Assembly: GCA_047967505.1 (NCBI GenBank) | Contig: CM106541.1 | Length of the DNA: 64,000 nt | Reading direction: 5' to 3' (one strand) | From: Dipteris shenzhenensis | Taxonomy: Eukaryota; Polypodiophyta; Polypodiopsida; Gleicheniales | In this document: positions 58,705 through 64,000 of the stretch, one piece after another | Position numbering within the stretch: position 1 is the first letter of the stretch | Layout of the letters: each line of letters begins with the position of its first letter | Made by a program: the position numbers and the translations under genes | Notes under the pieces: generated by a model | The model's database searches: none | Told to the model about the DNA's origin: nothing | What the model saw: only the letters and a program-made list of their open reading frames with translations

Positions 58705-60575
58705 GGATGAAGAGTGACCATGAGCTAGATAGCGGGAGGTATCAACACACTCTCAAAGCTCTAGTGAATCTTCTTCAGACCATGGGGGCTCAGGCTACAC
58801 TCCTCCTTCTCACACACCTCACTCAAAGGGGTCTGGTGGGCCAATAGAAGCTCAAATCTCCTCTACGATCCCCTCTTCCTCCTCCAACATCTGGGTAATG
58901 TTCAAACCTCTCTTGGATCTGAATCTCAAACTTTCGGTGTTATCATCTCAGGAGATCAAGACCCTCTCCTCGACTGGGTTTGACATGGTCATATTCCCCC
59001 TGTCATCGAGCTCTGATAACTTCATCAAATCATATGACTACACTATGGACACTTTTGAGTTCCTGGGCTCGAGGCAAGTTCTAACACTGACTCGGGTATC
59101 TCAATACATGGGACTCCCAACTCTTCCTATTCAGTCTCCTTCCAATGATTCAACACAACTTCTTTCATTCCTTTCCCAATGCAAATATAATTGTAGGGGT
59201 TTTGATTGTTAAAAGGTTATCGAAGGGCATAGAAAGAGCAGTGATCACTCACTACTTCTTTACTTGGTGGTGACAAGACATTACTATGTCACCAAGGGTA
59301 TCCGTTTTGCTTTGAATTCCCTCTTCACTATCACTCCTTAAGGTTTTGCCTCGCTCTTCTATTCCACATTCTATGCCACTATACGCAATGGCACATGAAG
59401 AGGCGCACACACATCTATACTTATGGATCTCCTCTCACCTACCTGTTGCATTAATGGTGGGCTATAGCACTTCATCTTCTACCACCTCCATCCCATACTT
59501 TTCTTCTTCTCTTGTTCTACTCTCATCTATTGTTGTTCCTTGCACCACGCCACTAACAGTCACTTCATTCTTGATATCCTCTTTCTCTATTGCCTCTCCC
59601 TCTATTATCTATGTTGCTTCTCTCTCTACACTGCCATCTCCAAGACATTTTTATGGGCCACTCCCTCTTGGGCCATCCTCTAGTGCCTTTCCATCAATTC
59701 TATTGAGGTAGCGATAGGTATTGATGATGATATTTTCTAGGTCACTCCTCAGCCCTCCTTAGGTCTCACTCGAGGAATGACATTAGCCCTTACGGCCCAT
59801 GCAATAGTGACCTTCAAAGACCCGATCCTATCATCAGTTTTGGTGTGCTTCACAAGCACCCATATGTCCTCCTCAATATGGATCATCTGGATGGACATCC
59901 TTCAGTCGCTATGGGTGCAATGACCTCTTCTCATGCTAGAGAGTTATCAGAGGGACGTAGATTCCCAGATATGAATCTCACTTTGGGGACCGTTGCTAAT
60001 GCAAGGAAACCTCCCTAGGTATCTCAACGAGAGTGACACTAGATCACAATATGGAGGATACTAATCAGGACCCACTTGATACGCGACTTAGTGACGTTAT
60101 TTTTGTGGGTGGTAAGTTACCCTTTGTGGCCGATTGTCCTCCATTGCCAAAAAATGATATGTTGGATATTAACTTTGTTGCCTCTTCAAGAGAATTATTC
60201 TCTCACAACGTACGGATCCAAGAACAGAGCAAGGATCACAAGAGGTTTCTGTGTGCCCTAAAGCACAAGAGGTCTTTTGTTTTTGTGGAAGAAGAGGACC
60301 TAGAACAACTCTTCACAATCCCCTTGCTAGAAACCATGTCTTGCAACAAGAAAGCATCTAGGGCTCTGAGCTATTACCTCGACATAGATACAGTTGTTCC
60401 AAGCTATTACCTTGACATAGATACAGTTGCTCTAGTGGGATCTTTGGAGACACATGAGGATGAAGGTATGTGGGCAGTCTTTCAAGAATATGGTGAGATC
60501 CTTGACATGACTGGCCACATGACATTTTGGGGTAGATATGTGTGGGCCAAAAGATCGCTTGACATGGTGCAATGA
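58705..60575 (+). other. Protein-like but unassigned region upstream of the gypsy RT/RNase H
   Basis: Open stretches at 58898-59212 (104 codons), 59346-59711 (121) and 60033-60575 (180) follow one another on the plus strand. The last is acidic and contains a 39-bp-scale internal duplication (SYYLDIDTV twice). No known domain was recognised. The position ahead of gypsy RT and RNase H suggests decayed gag-protease, but no CCHC knuckle or DSG motif was seen. Before Copia-F inserted, this was continuous with 55380-55663. Confidence 0.4.
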
Positions 60576-60624
60576 ATAATGGACGACAACTTCATTCAGT
60601 CTTTGTAAATGGAAATTCCTATTT

Positions 60625-61585
60625 GGTCATAATCCTGACTAATGGGATATGTAAAGATCCAACTAAATTTGAGGCTATATTGAATGGCCTACATTACTAA
60701 ACCTAGTTGAATTGCATTTTTTTTGGGCTTCTTTGAGGATTTTCTCACAAAGTATATTAAGGACTATGCGAAGATTTCCTGTGATGGGTCAGTTTAAGGG
60801 GAAGGGCAACACCTTCTCATGGGGAGAGCCCTAGCAAAGGAGTTTTGAGGAACTCAAATTAGCAACTGCTATCGCTTCCATCTTTAAAGTAGTTGATCCA
60901 AATCAACCATTTGTGGTTGAGATGGATGCCAACAATATTGCCATAGGTGTCGTCCCTTGACAAGGAGGTAACCCTATAGTAGGTAAGAAGCCAGATCATG
61001 CTCAACACAATTATTTAGCATATGAGAGGGACCTATATGCAATTATACAGCTATATGTAGGTTTATATGCTTTAAAGAAGTCATGGCATTGTTTGTACAG
61101 TGCCCACTTTGAGATAGTCTTTGATTAGGAGACTATCAAATGGCTATCTTTCCAAAAAGAGTTTAGGGGCCGTAAATCTTGTTGGACTAAAATACTCCAA
61201 GAGTTTGACTTTCAACTCAAATATAAAAAAGGTTGTTACAATGTGGTTCTAGAATTGCTGAGTGTGCACCCATGGTTAAGGAGTTGAGTTATACTTAACT
61301 AAGGAGTTATTTCTTGGAATAAACTAAAGGGCAAATGCGAAGATGATCCACATTATTCCTAGGTGTGACATTTAGTAGAAAGGAGGGATCCATCATCCAT
61401 GATCTTTACTTTTGAGGAAGTTAAAAATTTTGTCCTTGATCATGAGACAAGCATAGCCACAAAAAGTTGTACGTCTCAGACAGTGTCTCAAGAAGAAGAC
61501 ACATCGTTGACAAGCAATGAAAGTCTATAGTGGAAGAAGTTTTCCATCAAAGATGGTTAATTACTCTACAAAGGTAGAGTATGTA
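60625..61585 (+). pseudogene. Ty3/gypsy RT C-terminus and RNase H, decayed
   Basis: 60640-60870 gives the end of RT in broken frames (KDPTKFEAILNGLHY and a GFFEDFL stretch). RNase H follows at 60870-61260: PFVVEMDANNIAIGVV, HNYLAYERDLYAI, the SWHCLYSAHFEIVFD / ETIKWLSFQ block and WTKILQEFDFQLKYKKGCYN. These correspond to the family FxxxTDAS, YxxxExExLA and DFxxxYxxGxxN blocks; the first has MDAN in place of TDAS. A decayed connection (DG and LYKGRVCM) marks the start of the integrase region, where Copia-G interrupts at 61586. Stops lie at 60958 and 61126, among others. Confidence 0.85.
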
Positions 61586-61747
61586 TGATCATAATAGAGG
61601 TGAGAGTGGGAGAGAGATGAGTTCCCAAGAGAATAGCTAACTTAAGAAAATTGAGAATATATGCATGAACCCCTTAGGGTTAGGGTTAGGGTTAGGGTGT
61701 GTCCCATGAACTCTATCTACATGGTGCAATTTACACCATTCTCAACA
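61586..61747 (-). repeat. Copia-G 3' LTR (162 bp)
   Basis: It shares its layout with Copia-F: a gagag-rich start, a TTAGGG run in the middle, and gtgcaatttacacca near the inner end. Confidence 0.8.
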
Positions 61748-61960
61748 CCCCCTCTTAAATTTCACTACATAAGTAGAGGATGCTTTACAAAACACAATTC
61801 TCTGGATTTTCTAAAAGCTGCATGATGGCAATATAAATAAAGATAAAAGAAGATGCATAAGAGTGCAAAAAAGTGTAGAGGAAGAAAGTATGTACAAAGG
61901 TTTACAACTTAACCTTCACTTCCCCCTCTTAAGTTGCAATTGACAAAGACTAAGATCATG

Positions 61961-62320
61961 TCAAAAATGTGAAAACTTGTCAAGGGAAAGTGGCTTGGTG
62001 AAGATGTCTGCAACTTGTTCTTGGGTCGGCGGATAATGTATTAATTCGATCTCTTCACTAAGAAATTTCTCATGAATGAAGTAATAATGGACTTCAATGT
62101 GTTTTGTTTTAGCATGAAACACTGGGCTCTTTGCTAGTTGGATGTTGATCATATTACCTGAACAAAGAATGGTAGGTCTCCACACAATATCTCAATCTCT
62201 TAAAGAAGCTACATGAACCAGATTGCTTTGCATGCTACATTGGTGGATCTTTTATACTCTGCTTTGGTAGAATAAAATGACACTGTTGGTTCCTTCTTGC
62301 TTTACCATGATGAAGCTATA
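61961..62320 (-). pseudogene. Copia-G RNase H fragment
   Basis: 62320-62190 is a decayed STEAEY-like region (SFYSTKAEYK). 62185-61961 reads LAKSPVFHAKTKHIEVHYYF and EQVADIFTKPLS, the standard end of copia RNase H. The usual CDN motif has decayed to CSG, removing an acidic residue. Confidence 0.82.
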
Positions 62321-62339
62321 GAGCCAATAATGAAGCAGT

Positions 62340-63141
62340 TAAATGATCGAGATGAAAAGTTCAATAGCCACTTGTGGTGAGCAATGTTCAAGCAGTTGGA
62401 CACTTAGGTAAGTATGAGTATGGTTGACCATGCAGAGAGTGATGGTTGGACTAAAAGATTTAATCAAGTCCTAGAAGGTATGCTTCATGCATATGTAAGT
62501 AAAAGGCAAACTAATTGGGACGATTATCTTCCTATATGGATGTTGCTTATAATAGCTCTAAACCCTCAGCTCTACAGGATATATCCCTTTATGCTCATAT
62601 ATGGTTTCCAACCTGGAGCCTGCATGTTTGTTGGTCTCAAGAAGGAGAAACTACAAAAAGGGAAAGACTATCTTTAATATCTCAATAAGATCTTGAACAT
62701 AGCCAAAGATAATGTTAGATGGGCACAAGACCATGGTAGACATTGTGCCAACAAAAGTCATCGGCAAGTCACCCTTAAAGAAGGTGATAAGATATATTTG
62801 AGGGTTTATGAACATTCAAGCCCCATTCAAAATATTTAAATTTGGGGTAGCTCCCAAATTGTCACAAGGTATTGCAGTCCATTCGTAATACTTAAAAGAA
62901 TTGGAAGTGTCACTTATAAGTTGACCTTACGAGTAAATAGTAAGGTACATCTTGTCTTCCATGTGAGCATACTTAAAAAAGTTTTAGATGTCAATGACAA
63001 CATTGTTGACACTATAGTACTAGTAGACCTTATCAAGTCTCCGTCGTTGCTGCATATTCAAGTGGAAGGACACACCCAAGGAAGGCTCTACTTGGGAAAA
63101 GTTGAGCACACTTCAAAAAATATATTCAAAATTCATTTTTG
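62340..63141 (+). pseudogene. Ty3/gypsy integrase, core end and C-terminal domain
   Basis: Resumes inside the integrase core at NDRDEKFNSHLW (the family SDRDxxFxSxFW block with the second Asp). DHAESDGWTKRFNQVLEGML follows; the family has YHPQTDGQTERxN at this place, so the catalytic Glu position reads Lys here. WDDYLPIWM comes next, then the C-terminal domain with KEGDKIYLRV, PFVILKRIGSVTYKL and HLVFHVSILKK. The frames are 62414-62677 and 62921-63142, with a broken stretch between. The first half of integrase (zinc region and first Asp) is missing at the Copia-G junction. No chromodomain was recognised. Confidence 0.85.
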
Positions 63142-63160
63142 AGGATGAAAAATATCATTA

Positions 63161-63179
63161 AGGGGGGGTTGGGGGGGAA
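63161..63179 (+). promoter_or_regulatory. Gypsy polypurine tract
   Basis: agggggggttgggggggaa, immediately before the TG that starts the LTR-like sequence. Confidence 0.75.
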
Positions 63180-64000
63180 TGTTTCAACAATCTTACTTCT
63201 AGGATTTAAAGTGACAGCAAGACCGGCAATGCACACAAAAATGGACTATGTTCATAAAGGACTCATTAGGGGAGAATTGGGGTCTCAAAAGGGCCTCATA
63301 AGGAATGGGTTAAGAAAATTAATGGATTAGGCCTAATGCAAGCCCTATTGTGGGGTCCAAGGGAGTCCTAACCCCCCCTACCTAGGTGGGTTAAGCACAA
63401 TTGATCCCACCTCTTACACCTAGGAGGGGGCCACCTCTTACACCTCTTGCACCAAGGTGGGGGCACTTCTCCCAAAGTCAAATCAATGGCCAAATGGTGA
63501 ATCTTTTGTTATGGCTATTTTCATTATCTGTTGTTTTCAATATTGCATCTTTTTTTATATCAGCTTGCAGAAAAAAGTTATATCACATTTTGATCTAACT
63601 CACAAGTCAATAAAATGTTGTTAGCCAAGTTTGGCCATTCCAATACATATGTAGAAGGGATTTGACCATGGTAGCACATTGATTAGATGGAGTGTTAAAA
63701 AACCAAAATTTGAGATTTTCCTACATCACCTTGTAAAGGATTGATGCTTTTCATGATTTTCTACAAAGAAATATAGATTTTGAAGGGGTAGATGAATGAC
63801 TTTGACAACTTTGGCCATTTCAATGTCCATTTTTGGCAATTGTAGGAGGAATTTGACCGCGGCGCAGAAGGCAAAGTTGGTCGAGACATCATGGGGTGTC
63901 CAAAAATGCCAAAACCCACCATGGCGCAAATTTGGCCATTTGGACACCCTCCAAATGGCCAAATTCATGCCATGGTGGGCTTTTGCATGTCTCTGAATCA
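63180..64000 (+). repeat. Gypsy 3' LTR, left part (right end not defined)
   Basis: Begins TGTTTCAACAATC after the polypurine tract. Part of it (63262-63310) recurs at about 50630-50690. Its end is not recognisable, so it may finish inside or beyond the window. Confidence 0.6.
63911..63984. repeat. Near-perfect inverted repeat, 34-bp arms, 5-bp loop
   Basis: Arm one (63911-63944) holds cccaccatggc and aaatttggccatttgga. Arm two (63950-63984) is its reverse complement with about three mismatches or indels. The loop is caccc. It lies at the window edge, in or beside the gypsy LTR. Confidence 0.88.

Larger units (their letters stand above)
61586..62330 (-). mobile_element. Copia-G: 3' fragment of a minus-strand copia element inside gypsy
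   Basis: LTR 61586-61747 (TGATCATAATAGAGG to CTCAACA), then ccccctctt (polypurine complement), an untranslated 3' part with a second ttccccctcttaagttg block, and RNase H (62320-61961). The 5' part of the element is absent; gypsy sequence resumes near 62340. The LTR contains four tandem ttaggg units at 61674-61697. It is the same lineage as Copia-F. Confidence 0.8.

Noticed and set aside
61670-61700. Interstitial telomere from a chromosome fusion
   Set aside because: Only about four TTAGGG units, and the same run recurs inside related LTRs, so it is part of the element.
1-64000. tRNA, rRNA, CRISPR, riboswitch or bacterial operon features
   Set aside because: No cloverleaf with A/B boxes, rRNA core sequence or regularly spaced repeat-spacer array was found on reading both strands; this is a by-eye check and could miss degenerate tRNA relics.

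Overview
This window is nuclear DNA of a land plant. The evidence is one intact-looking three-exon WRKY transcription factor gene of the group IIe type, plus plant-type Ty1/copia, Ty3/gypsy, hAT and CACTA (En/Spm) elements. The species cannot be named from the sequence. Almost everything except the WRKY gene is transposon-derived or simple repeat, and most transposon genes are broken. No bacterial features, rRNA, tRNA or CRISPR array were seen.

Region 1 to 8.1 kb, old DNA transposons: a 122-bp tandem repeat, a decayed hAT transposase (428-2470), a CACTTAA-rich minisatellite, and then three minus-strand gene remnants. These are a coiled-coil protein (3529-4362), a protein-kinase-like gene (4640-6375) and a small spliced gene (7181-7871). 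The last has a homologous copy inside the CACTA element at 36 kb. An array of 16-bp palindromes lies at 8015-8126.

Region 10.4 to 35.3 kb, a nest of four copia elements whose order can be read from LTRs and target-site duplications. Copia-A (10376-35298, +) is the oldest. Copia-B (13419-26570, -, TSD gggtt) sits in Copia-A. Copia-C (18497-24373, +, TSD ctatg, same family as A) sits in Copia-B. Copia-D (28062-33489, +, TSD tagac), the youngest and nearly intact, sits independently in Copia-A. LTR divergence by hand count agrees with this order.

Region 35.8 to 42 kb, a CACTA element: a CACTACAAG terminus at 35848, the small minus-strand gene, a 1.7-kb polypurine tract and a decayed TNP2 transposase (38895-41200, +).

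Region 42.8 to 45.1 kb, the WRKY gene on the minus strand: exons 44478-43724, 43594-43457 and 43336-42814, encoding 471 residues. Its leader has a GA/CT repeat, a TATA-like box and W-box cores.

Region 46 to 64 kb: a 5'-truncated copia element with a 676-bp LTR (46214-47792); several short tandem duplications; an unrecognised, possibly spliced and decayed minus-strand gene (51401-53223); G-rich tracts; a gypsy RT fragment (54221-54530); a 22-bp minisatellite (54595-55335); a non-autonomous copia-like element with no pol (Copia-F, 55664-58704, TSD ggatg); and a decayed gypsy element (60625 to beyond 63180) interrupted by a copia 3' fragment (Copia-G).

The WRKY gene is the only locus here that looks like a functioning host gene. 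The rest records repeated insertion, truncation and point decay.
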